DNA of 57,986 bases, taken from the NCBI GenBank assembly GCA_021732415.1, contig JAKFVC010000116.1, positions 1 to 57,986 on the forward strand. The letters are read 5' to 3'. Position numbers and translations under genes: made by a program. This document shows, one piece after another, positions 1 to 8,387 of the stretch. The notes below the pieces were generated by a model. The model worked only from the letters and a program-made list of their open reading frames with translations, searched no databases and was not told the origin of the DNA. Numbering within the stretch: the first letter of the stretch is position 1; every line of letters begins with the position of its first letter. The stretch comes from Planctomycetaceae bacterium (GTDB lineage Bacteria > Planctomycetota > Planctomycetia > Planctomycetales > Planctomycetaceae).

Positions 1-1
1 A

Positions 2-190
2 GTGGTCACCAAGCGGCCTCTCCCGAAAAAACTGCCGCAGCTATCCGAGATCATGCAGTTGCTGTCGCAACTGGGGGGCTACAACAACCGAGCCACTGAA
101 GCCCCAGCAGGACCTCAACCGATTTGGGTCGGGCTTCGAAGAATGACCGACTTCGCAACTGCCTGGATTGCTTTCGGTCCAGAAAATTGA
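2..190 (+). pseudogene. IS4-family transposase, C-terminal part (cut by window start)
   Basis: An open frame enters from the left edge and stops at 190, giving about 62 residues. The stretch LGGYNNRATEAP, then GPQPIWVGLRRMTDFATAW, has the layout of the C-terminus of IS4-type DDE transposases: a Leu-Gly-Gly turn, an Arg, a Pro-Gly-Pro, then a Trp-x-Gly-Leu-x-Arg helix ending in Phe-Gly-Pro. The catalytic DDE residues would lie to the left of the window, so I cannot tell an intact gene from a remnant. No inverted repeat marking the IS end was recognised in 191-400. The family call rests only on this tail. Confidence 0.6.
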
Positions 191-396
191 ATTCGTTGTG
201 TATAAGTGACAGGCTCCTCAACCACCGGCTACTCTCTGCGAACCCTTCAGGTTCGGAATTCAGCCTGGTATCAACCAGTTGAGAACGCTGTTGCTTCATG
301 AATAGCGCAGCTTCAAAACTTGCGATTCGAGCTTGTATACGTCGAACACGGCCTAAGGTACTTGCCTGATCAACGGCCAATTGCTGCGTGGATAAA

Positions 397-427
397 AGAA
401 GCCCGACTGCATGACAGTCGGGCTTCT
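397..427. terminator. Hairpin terminator between the IS4 end and the PilM operon
   Basis: Arms AGAAGCCCGACTG and CAGTCGGGCTTCT close on a short loop. On the minus strand it lies about 40 bases past the stop of the last PilM-operon gene (465). Runs of A/T flank both sides, so it could stop transcription in either direction. The rest of 191-464 shows nothing else. Confidence 0.6.
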
Positions 428-464
428 GAATTACATCTCGTGATATTGAGCTGAGGTGGAACCG

Positions 465-2720
465 TTATCTGCCGCCAGGACCCTTGAGCTTCCCACCCCT
501 GCCGGCTTTGCCAGGCTCCATACCAGGGCCAGCAGGCATCGTCATCATCGAGGAGGCTTTACCACCTTTTGCGCCCTTGCCGCGTTTCAAGGCACTCGAG
601 GGACCTGCGATCTGAGGCATCATCGGCCCGGCCCCTGGCCCTGCGGGTTCCAAGCTATTCAAACCTCCATCGGGCGTGCCAGCATCCTTCAAATACTCCC
701 ACGGCCTACGTTCGTCTAGGACTTTTTTCTCGATCTCTTTTTCCATCGGCTTCTGCGTATCCGAATCGAGAACCTTCAATTGACCAGCTTCATCGAGCAC
801 GATGGCTTCGGAAGGGATGTTCAAACCATCTTTGGCCTGCTTGGCATCGACCGTCAGATTCAGATCGGGATTCTCGGCCGGGATAATCGCTGGCGGCAGT
901 GCTGTATCCAGCAAGAAATCTTTCGTGGCAAACAACACTTGCTTTTCCTCGTACGACGGAACTCCCAGGTCCAGGCGGACCGACGGAGCCAGACCACCCA
1001 GGAACTGTCCGAACTTGGCCACCATCTTGGAATCAATGTATGTTCCCAAACTCGGATCCCACTGATAGGAGTGAATCTTGGCTTCACCCTTGGCTCGGGG
1101 GCGTTTGTCGACTTCCGTCAGAAACAGGTTCGAATCGGACTTCACAACCACCGGGGCCGACGGTTGCGACCAGTCGGTCGTGCGTGTTTCCCCTTCAGCC
1201 ACTGACGCTTCCTTGATCTTGTCCAGCGCCATACCGTAATTCGGGTTGGCAAATTCCAACTGGACGCGATAGCGATAGCATTCGCCCGGATTGACATCGA
1301 AATCCAGGTAGCGGAACAACATCAAATATCCGGCAGCATTAGCGCCGACTTGAGCCACCATGCCTCCTTGGCCCCCCATCATTCCGGGACCACCAGCGGC
1401 ATGTGGCATACCGGGCATACCACCGGCACCCGGACGCGACCCGCCCATCGGACTACCCATTGGCGGACGCGGTCCCCCCATTGGTGGCATCATTCCACCC
1501 ATCGGCGGCATCATTCCGGCCCCGCCACCTGCCGCGGGATTGATACCTGCCTTCTTATAAACTTCGCCAATGTTTCCACCGGCCCCCATGAAGCTGTTCC
1601 GCACGCCGCCAATATCAACCTGATCTTTCAAGAAGCCACGGCGTTTGCCGGATTGTTCTTCAACACCCAACTCGCCCGCGGACTCGAGCAGTGCTGAATT
1701 GAAGCGTTGCTCCATCTCACGTTGCTCCTTCGACAACTCAAATCGCTCGAGAGACGGATGGCTGACGATTTTCGTATAGTCTCCATCCAGACGTGTCGGC
1801 AATGGCATCGTAAAGACGGGGTTAATGCATTCCGAGGTGACCAGATCGGCTGCCTGACCGCTTTCCGACAGTACTTCGTCGGCGCGATCGAGACTCACGT
1901 CCTGCCACGAATCATCAGGCCAGGGGTTCGGTCCCGCAACGGCTTTCTGACGTTGAATCTTGAAGTCGATCACCTCAACCAGGGCCATCCCTTCGGCTGG
2001 TGTTTCCAGATGCAAAGCCTTCTGGATCGCCCGGCCGATTTCAAACAGATTGACGATGCCACGTACCGCCACATACCGCTGTCCACGGGGCAGCATGCCT
2101 GAACTTGAACCACTACCACCCATGGCACCCGGCCCCATGGCAGGCGGCATCATCGCACCAGGGCCTGCCAACGCATCTTCGCCCTTCTTGCTGGACTTCC
2201 CTTTAGCAGTCGGTCCACCAACTTTGGGAGGAGCAGACAGCGCGTCGGCCTCAGCCTGCAATGCCGCCAGCTCTTCCTCGGTCGGCGGCGGCGGAAAGAC
2301 ACCCAGCACCATCACGCCCGCATCGGCAATGAGATCCTGCGGAGCGGAAGGCCATTCGGGTTCGCCATCCGGTTCCTCACGGGCGTAGATGGGGAACGAC
2401 ATGGGCTTGTCGTAAGCAAACGGGGACATCGACTCCGCCATGTTCAATTCATCGAACATCGACGTCGCCGCCGACTGGTAAGTCGAGGGCTTAAACGCAG
2501 CCTGTCTTTCTTCGGGCCAGGCCCCCGTGTGGAGAGCGGTGCCTGCCGCCGTCGCTTTCGTCAGGAGTTCATCCGGCTGCTTTTGAAATCCACCCCAGGT
2601 GGTGGAAGCCAAAGCCAGCAGGACCATCAGACCCACAACTCCAAACACGAGTTTCTCGCCATGCGTCACCAGGATGCTCTTGATCGGCATGCCCTTGAGT
2701 TTCGCCATCAACCCTTTCAT
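465..2720 (-). CDS. Membrane-anchored protein of PilM locus, Gly/Met/Pro-rich
   Basis: This is the third gene of the minus-strand PilM locus. A single membrane helix lies at about residues 24-40 (KLVFGVVGLMVLLALAS), so most of the 751 residues are probably outside the cytoplasmic membrane. Residues around 390-470 are a low-complexity run rich in Gly, Met and Pro (repeats of the type MMPPMGG). A second Gly/Ala/Pro/Lys-rich tail ends the protein. The start is well supported: GAAGGGGG lies just upstream of ATG at 2720. I do not recognise a domain. By position it may take the place of PilP/GspC-like inner-membrane components, but that is inference from gene order only. The gap to the upstream gene is 246 bases. 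Confidence 0.75.
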   Translation of the reverse strand: MKGLMAKLKGMPIKSILVTHGEKLVFGVVGLMVLLALASTTWGGFQKQPDELLTKATAAGTALHTGAWPEERQAAFKPSTYQSAATSMFDELNMAESMSPFAYDKPMSFPIYAREEPDGEPEWPSAPQDLIADAGVMVLGVFPPPPTEEELAALQAEADALSAPPKVGGPTAKGKSSKKGEDALAGPGAMMPPAMGPGAMGGSGSSSGMLPRGQRYVAVRGIVNLFEIGRAIQKALHLETPAEGMALVEVIDFKIQRQKAVAGPNPWPDDSWQDVSLDRADEVLSESGQAADLVTSECINPVFTMPLPTRLDGDYTKIVSHPSLERFELSKEQREMEQRFNSALLESAGELGVEEQSGKRRGFLKDQVDIGGVRNSFMGAGGNIGEVYKKAGINPAAGGGAGMMPPMGGMMPPMGGPRPPMGSPMGGSRPGAGGMPGMPHAAGGPGMMGGQGGMVAQVGANAAGYLMLFRYLDFDVNPGECYRYRVQLEFANPNYGMALDKIKEASVAEGETRTTDWSQPSAPVVVKSDSNLFLTEVDKRPRAKGEAKIHSYQWDPSLGTYIDSKMVAKFGQFLGGLAPSVRLDLGVPSYEEKQVLFATKDFLLDTALPPAIIPAENPDLNLTVDAKQAKDGLNIPSEAIVLDEAGQLKVLDSDTQKPMEKEIEKKVLDERRPWEYLKDAGTPDGGLNSLEPAGPGAGPMMPQIAGPSSALKRGKGAKGGKASSMMTMPAGPGMEPGKAGRGGKLKGPGGR

Positions 2721-2966
2721 GGGACCCCCTTCTACGCTTGACGTAGGTTAGAGCCTGACAGGCTCAATTTGCTATTGGGAACTGAGATCTTCCGACTGGC
2801 GTGAATGAAAAAGTCATTCTGCTGACCGACGGATCTCAGTACCTGATTTGGTGCAGGACGGACAATCCTGTCCGTCTTCATGTGTCACGTGGGAACAATA
2901 CCGCTGATCTCTGGAACTACCGGAGCTGCTTTGTCCGGTCTGCAAATCTGGCAACTCGTTTCGACT

Positions 2967-4829
2967 CTATTTTGCCGCCCCCGGTTTGGCTTCTGCGGCC
3001 GGTGCCGCAGGTTTTTCCGGTGCGGGCGTCGCTGGCGCCGGATCGGCTGCTCCGGCCGGTGGAGTTCCTGCCGCGGGGGCAGCAGGCGGTTTCCCCGCCG
3101 CTGGATCTGGTGTTCCAGCGGGTGGTGCTGCAGGCTTGGTTTCGGCCGCAGGTTTCGTTTCTGTTGCTGGCGTGCCCGCTGGCGTTGTCGCAGGTGCTGC
3201 CGGATCAGCCGGCGCAGTCCCGACTGCTGCTGGAGTCGTGGCACCTGCGGGTGTTGTCGCCGCCGGTGTGGCAGCGGGATCAGTAGCCCCGGCAGCGACG
3301 GGTGCGGCACCTGGCGCGGCAGCACCGGCAGGAGCAGCGGCTGTCGGGTCCGTTGCGGCTGGAGTTGCTGCCGGTGCGCCTTCTACACCGGCAACAGCCT
3401 CAGGCGGCAGATACAGGGTGATGATCCCACTCAAGGCCACGTTGACCAGATACGGGTCAGACATTGCGGCCTGGACATCCATGGCGTTCTCTGGGGCTAC
3501 CCCCTCATTGTTGCCAACCGGTCGCTTACTAGCCCCCAGGCCTGGATTAGCACCTCGCCCACTTCCAGGCCCCATGAGCCCCGGTTGCCGCGCGGAGGAC
3601 GGCATCATGCCCATCCCAGGACCTTTGCCCATGCCTCCCATACCTCCCCCGCCGGCAGCGCCCATCCCCAATGCTCCGCCCCCAATGTCTGCCAGGTCCA
3701 TATCCACCTGTTGCACCCGGATCACACGCAGCGGCCATTTCGAATCGCTCAGTTCGGCAATGAATTCAGGCAGAATGCGGTGATCCAGTACCAATTCCAT
3801 ATAGAACCCGCGCGTCTTGAATCGCGGCGTTTCCTCAATGTAGCGTTTCTTGGCGGCCACTCCGCCTCCGAGACCGCCCATACCACCCGGGCCCGCTGGA
3901 CCGCCCGCTCCTGGGCCAGCAGCTGGAGCACTACCAGGAGCCCCACCTGCAGCCGGATCCACCGCCCCTTCAGCCGCGATTTCGTCAGGGCCGAGCTGTT
4001 CCGACGGATCAAACGAGGCCTTTAAAGTGTCCGCGCCACCTCCGAGCCCGCCCCCCTGACCGCTTCCACCCATTACCGGTCCGCCCAAGGCACCCGGACC
4101 ACCAGCAGGCATGGCACCTTCTCCACCCGGCCCAGCAGCGGCGACAGGGGCTGCGGCAGCCGCAGCCGCAGCGCCGCCCGGAGTCCCTCCGCGGAGTTCA
4201 AAGTACGTGATCTGCTTGATCTTCGAATCGAGGAGCGTCTCACATTTGAATTGGTCGTTATTAATGTTGTAGATCGCCTGCAGCAGCGTGCGGTACAACC
4301 AGATATCCTCTTGCGAGTCCCACATCTGCACACTGCTGGGAGGAATCGGCGAGGTTCCCCAGCTCAACGTCGGAATCAATTCGATGGGAAATTGGATCAG
4401 CCCCTGATTGGTTTCCGGATCAAAGGGAGTGACAATCTGGTGCAGATCCACGAGCTCCTGCTCGTAGGCAGACCGATATTCGCCACGGGTCTTCGCATCA
4501 ATTTCACCACGATAGCCCACCTTCTCGACGCCAGCCTTGACCACTTCCGGCCAGGTCATCAATGCCAACTGTTGGTTCCACAGATAGTCACCCGTCTCTT
4601 TGACCTTCCGCTCTTCTTCCGTATTCAAAGCGACGACGCGTTCGGTCCACTTCGCATTCGGACCCGGCTGGGGAATGCCCTTGAAGGCATCCTCGATCGT
4701 CTTGAGACGCGTGGAATATTCGAGAGCCATGGCTGCAGTCGCGAGCCACCAACCGGTGAGCGGCAACACCAGGCAAATGAACGACAGGATCCAGAATTTC
4801 TGGGCGAGGATGGGCTTAAGCTTATCCAT
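2967..4829 (-). CDS. PilO-like membrane protein with Ala/Pro-rich tail
   Basis: This is the second gene of the PilM locus. The protein has a short cytoplasmic start, one membrane helix (about residues 12-34), a region that looks helical, then an ordered alpha/beta part and a very long Ala/Pro/Gly-rich tail of about 200 residues. That order (short N-terminus, one helix, coil, small domain) is the layout of PilO/GspM, and its place after pilM fits. The tail is not typical of PilO. I chose ATG at 4829 (MDKLKPILAQ) because AGGAA lies 6-7 bases upstream; an upstream in-frame start at 4859 lacks such support. The skewed composition of the tail creates long open frames on the other strand, which are shadows. 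Confidence 0.7.
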   Translation of the reverse strand: MDKLKPILAQKFWILSFICLVLPLTGWWLATAAMALEYSTRLKTIEDAFKGIPQPGPNAKWTERVVALNTEEERKVKETGDYLWNQQLALMTWPEVVKAGVEKVGYRGEIDAKTRGEYRSAYEQELVDLHQIVTPFDPETNQGLIQFPIELIPTLSWGTSPIPPSSVQMWDSQEDIWLYRTLLQAIYNINNDQFKCETLLDSKIKQITYFELRGGTPGGAAAAAAAAPVAAAGPGGEGAMPAGGPGALGGPVMGGSGQGGGLGGGADTLKASFDPSEQLGPDEIAAEGAVDPAAGGAPGSAPAAGPGAGGPAGPGGMGGLGGGVAAKKRYIEETPRFKTRGFYMELVLDHRILPEFIAELSDSKWPLRVIRVQQVDMDLADIGGGALGMGAAGGGGMGGMGKGPGMGMMPSSARQPGLMGPGSGRGANPGLGASKRPVGNNEGVAPENAMDVQAAMSDPYLVNVALSGIITLYLPPEAVAGVEGAPAATPAATDPTAAAPAGAAAPGAAPVAAGATDPAATPAATTPAGATTPAAVGTAPADPAAPATTPAGTPATETKPAAETKPAAPPAGTPDPAAGKPPAAPAAGTPPAGAADPAPATPAPEKPAAPAAEAKPGAAK

Positions 4830-4974
4830 GAGAGATTCCTCGTTCGAACGGCAGGTCACATAAAGTGGCCACTAACCGTCTTGTCACGGGACTGAATTGT
4901 TGGTTGTCAAACAGACTTCAAAACTCTGACGAGTGTGGCTACGGCGAAAAGACTACGGTGTTTATCTAAGACCA

Positions 4975-7320
4975 CTAACTTCCCGCTGGCGCCCCCGCCC
5001 CCGGGACACCCGCGGGTGGTGCGCCAGGAACTGCTGGCGGTGGCATCGGTGTCCCAGGCGGGACGGCACCGGGAACTGCCGGTGCGCCACCCGGCGGAGC
5101 GACCGGTGGCACCGCTCCAGGTACTGCACCTGGAACTGCTCCCGGCACGGCCCCGGGGGCAGCCCCAGGAACAGCACCTGGTGCTGGGGGTGCATTGGGG
5201 TCAGTCGGAGCACCTGGGGCTCCTGGTGCCGCCGCGGCACCTTCCGGAACTGGCTGAGTGGCCGGCCGCTGATCTTCTGGCGTTTCCTTCCAGATGAATA
5301 CAATTTCGAAATCGGTCTGCCAGATATCTTCCGACTTACGTTCGTTGAATTGGTCAGCAGGCCCGCCCCCCATCGGATTCTTCGGCTGCTTGGCCACTCG
5401 CTGACCAAATGCGCCGGGACCCGCACCAGGACCAGCTGCAGCGGGTGGACGCATACCAAGTCCCCCTGCACCCGGCCCCGCACCACCCGCCGGATTGGCC
5501 GGCAGACCGTTGGGGAACCAAGGCTTTCGCGAGGCCAACGAACGTATTGACATCACATGGCTGATACCCATCTGGCGTACCGGAACCATCTGAAACCGGC
5601 CTCCCGCCAAATCCACCTTGGCTTGCCATTGTTGCAAAGTCTTCACGAAGTGCTGGATCATGAATTGATCTTTGCCTTCGTTGAAATGCAATCCACGCAG
5701 TGTAAAGACCCATCCCTGGCCTTCGGGTGGCTTCTCCTTATCTTCTGGCAAGATATAGTCCAGGACAGAAGGAGCACCCGTCTTGAGCTCTTCGAACCAA
5801 GTCTTCAGATCAACCACTTCCTTACAGGTGATACTGTAGATTCGAATGCGGTTCTTCTTGGCGATGTGTTTTTCATCAGCCGTGGCCCCTTCAGCAGGCA
5901 GACAGGCATTGATGGCCTTGTAGACTTCCAGCCAGCGAACGCGGCCAACGCCTGGCTTGACCAGAGCGTCACCCTTCTCGCGAAACTCTTTGTTCTTGGA
6001 TTCCGCTCCGTCGTAGGCACTCTTCAGCGAGGAGGCTTCGGTCTGAACCGATTTCACTTTGTCTTCGGCACTCTTCCACTTTTCTACTTTGACCGTGGTG
6101 TTAGCGATGGCAAAACCCATCGTCGACAGACACAGACCGGCCAGCAGACAGGCCGCGGACGCCACGGCCCACGGCTTCTTGCGGCGGATCATACGCGCCG
6201 TCCGGATTTCCGGCGGCAGCAGTGACGTCCGAATCGTCGTCTGTTGCAGCATCTGCAACCCCAGTCCATACGCCACGGCGAACGACATCGCATTTTCCTG
6301 GAAGAGGGGCTGTGACAAGACCGCGTCGCCCACCAATCCCGGAAAGTTCTCGACGCGTTCGACGTCGTACTGCAGATTCTGCTGCAGGAATTTTTGGAGT
6401 CCAGCCAACTTGAAACCATTGCCGATCGCCAGGATTTTCTCGATCTTGGCATCCCGATTGACGCTGGAGAAGAATCCAATCGATCGCTGAATTTCCGAGA
6501 CGTAATCATTGAAGACCGGCCGCAGGGCCTGGAACACAGCCTTGGGATCGGGGGCTTTGGTCGCATTGCACTTGAGATGTTCCGACTTGGCAAAGGTCAG
6601 CTTCATTTCCTTCGTCAACGCACGCGTAAACTGATTGCCGCCGATCGAAATATTACGCTGCCAGATCTTGCGGCCGTTCGAGACCAGCATGGTCGTGGTA
6701 TCGGCACCCATATCCAGCAATACCGTGTAGCCTTCGCGATCCAGGACCGCATCGCCCACTCGTTGTTCGAACTGGTCGTACGACATGAAATTGAACATCG
6801 CCAGGGACACTGCCTGGATCGTATCAATCTCCATCCGCTGCTCATTGAACGGCTTCAGGTGATTCTGCAGGGCTTCCTTTTTCATGGCGACCAACCCGAC
6901 TTCTGAGTCGAGCATGTAGCCACCTTCCTGGATCCCGCCACCCATCGTCTGCCAATCCCAGATCACATCGTTCAGATCGAACGGAATCTGCTGGCGTGCT
7001 TCGTACTTGACGATATCGCCGACCTTGCTGGCTTCTACCGGCGGCAATTGAATGAACTTCACGATCGACGTGTTGCTCGGCACCACGAAGCCGATTTTCG
7101 ACCCCCGCAACTGCGCCGCATTGCGGGTCACAAACGTCTTGAGTGCCTCGTTGATCAACTCGGCGGGGATCGCATCGGGTTGACTGAGGATTTTCGGATG
7201 TTGGATATAGTCGAAGCCGACAGCAATCACCTGCTGTGACGCTTCGTTGTAGCGCAGTTGCAGAGCTTTCAGACCGGCTTGGCCGATATCAATGCCCCAG
7301 ACGGTTCCGTTGTCAGCCAT
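4975..7320 (-). CDS. pilM: PilM-like ATPase fused to PilN-like membrane domain
   Basis: Residues 1 to about 350 form an actin-like ATPase of the PilM type: the start motif WGIDIGQAGLKALQL (phosphate-1 loop), KIGFVVPSNTSIVKFIQLPP, ARQQIPFDL, VLLDMGADTTTMLV (phosphate-2 loop) and ILAIGNGFKLAGLQ (adenosine loop). A membrane helix follows at about 382-405, then a coiled segment and an alpha/beta region resembling PilN/GspL periplasmic parts. The protein ends in a Pro/Ala/Gly tail with repeats of the type PGAVPGAV. PilM and PilN are usually separate, so this is a fusion. It probably recruits the inner-membrane platform of a type IV pilus or type II-like secretion machine. ATG at 7320 has GGGAG 10 bases upstream; a GTG at 7326 is too close to it. 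Confidence 0.85.
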   Translation of the reverse strand: MADNGTVWGIDIGQAGLKALQLRYNEASQQVIAVGFDYIQHPKILSQPDAIPAELINEALKTFVTRNAAQLRGSKIGFVVPSNTSIVKFIQLPPVEASKVGDIVKYEARQQIPFDLNDVIWDWQTMGGGIQEGGYMLDSEVGLVAMKKEALQNHLKPFNEQRMEIDTIQAVSLAMFNFMSYDQFEQRVGDAVLDREGYTVLLDMGADTTTMLVSNGRKIWQRNISIGGNQFTRALTKEMKLTFAKSEHLKCNATKAPDPKAVFQALRPVFNDYVSEIQRSIGFFSSVNRDAKIEKILAIGNGFKLAGLQKFLQQNLQYDVERVENFPGLVGDAVLSQPLFQENAMSFAVAYGLGLQMLQQTTIRTSLLPPEIRTARMIRRKKPWAVASAACLLAGLCLSTMGFAIANTTVKVEKWKSAEDKVKSVQTEASSLKSAYDGAESKNKEFREKGDALVKPGVGRVRWLEVYKAINACLPAEGATADEKHIAKKNRIRIYSITCKEVVDLKTWFEELKTGAPSVLDYILPEDKEKPPEGQGWVFTLRGLHFNEGKDQFMIQHFVKTLQQWQAKVDLAGGRFQMVPVRQMGISHVMSIRSLASRKPWFPNGLPANPAGGAGPGAGGLGMRPPAAAGPGAGPGAFGQRVAKQPKNPMGGGPADQFNERKSEDIWQTDFEIVFIWKETPEDQRPATQPVPEGAAAAPGAPGAPTDPNAPPAPGAVPGAAPGAVPGAVPGAVPGAVPPVAPPGGAPAVPGAVPPGTPMPPPAVPGAPPAGVPGAGAPAGS

Positions 7321-8387
7321 AATCACTGTTCTCCCGGTGGATTGGGACGATGTGTTGTTGCTATTTCACATTTCCGGCCGATGGGAGGGTGAGGCTCCCG
7401 CCGAACCGCAACTTCATTCGATATCCGCTAGACATAGCGGCTCGGCGGGGTACCCTCTGGGTCCCTCGCCCTCCATCAACCGCATACACTGACGACGAGC
7501 AGGGAACCAAATGCCAAGCTCTGTCGTCTACTATAGGTCGCCACAAACGAAGTCAGTTATCTGCCTGAGGAACCTCTGGCAGAATCTCTAACTTCAATGT
7601 TGAAAAGTCTTAAGGAACGGATCAGACAAAATCAATACGAGCTGCGCCCTGCCCAGCGAGCGCTGGCGAGGCCGACTTTTATTTGAAACTAAGTCTAAAT
7701 TATCCAACAAGTTGCAGCGAGTTCAAGTCATTTCAACTGACTGCCCCAGGAAATCCGCAACACACGAACTGCAGACTCCGATCAATCTCGCGGACGCCCC
7801 CAGAGCAAACACGAAGCGAGCACCGAGCGACCTCGAAATTGACAGCGAACATTGTTTACGAACGCTACTTGCGAACACTGCTTGACGTGAGACCCACGCC
7901 GACGATTTGAACGAAACCCATTCTTCCCCAACCCCATTTCCGGGGCCGCGGCGCGAAGCCAAGCTGTAAATGGCTACTTGCAAAGTAGTTATCACCTTGG
8001 CGAGACGGCCATTCTTTGCCATCGCGCCAGCTTCCATGACATTAGACGAGATAGTTCCTCAAAAGTTCCGGGATTTTCAAAAATCTTTTGAACGGGTCTT
8101 CTTGCACGCATCGCAAATTCCATAAGCCATTGCAATTTAATAAGTTAAATAATCGCAAAATCTTTTTCAGATTCTTCGAACGAACCAAAACTCACGTCGA
8201 ATGCAGATTGGCCAAGAAAAAAAGGCTTCGAGAAAGCGCACACACCGTCGTTCAATCACTTTTGAGATAAAAGCTTCGAATTCCAGTTCGGGCCAACATC
8301 TCCCGTCTGCGTGAATCCAAACTCACAGCCTGTTATTCTGATAGTCTCGCGGTGTACCGATTGACCTGACGCTGGATTGGCAGACTC
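7321..8387. other. Intergenic region with a degenerate palindromic repeat
   Basis: More than 1 kb lies between two divergent genes. A degenerate inverted repeat occupies about 7380-7478. Its left arm (GGGAGGGTGAGGCTCC, then GCCGAACC) is the same repeat that forms a near-perfect palindrome at 51366-51463. The rest has no convincing coding frame. From 8100 to 8260 it is AT-rich compared with its surroundings, and promoters for both flanking genes should lie in this gap, but I see no clear -10/-35 pair. Confidence 0.5.

Noticed and set aside
2880-4025. Long plus-strand open frames over the PilO-like and neighbouring genes (also 2986-3783)
   Set aside because: They mirror the Ala/Pro/Gly-rich, GC-rich tail of the minus-strand gene, have Arg/Cys/Gly- or Ala/Gly-only composition and no start signal.
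7723-8037. Small minus-strand frame in the 7.3-8.4 kb gap
   Set aside because: No start signal and no recognised domain; composition differs from neighbouring genes.
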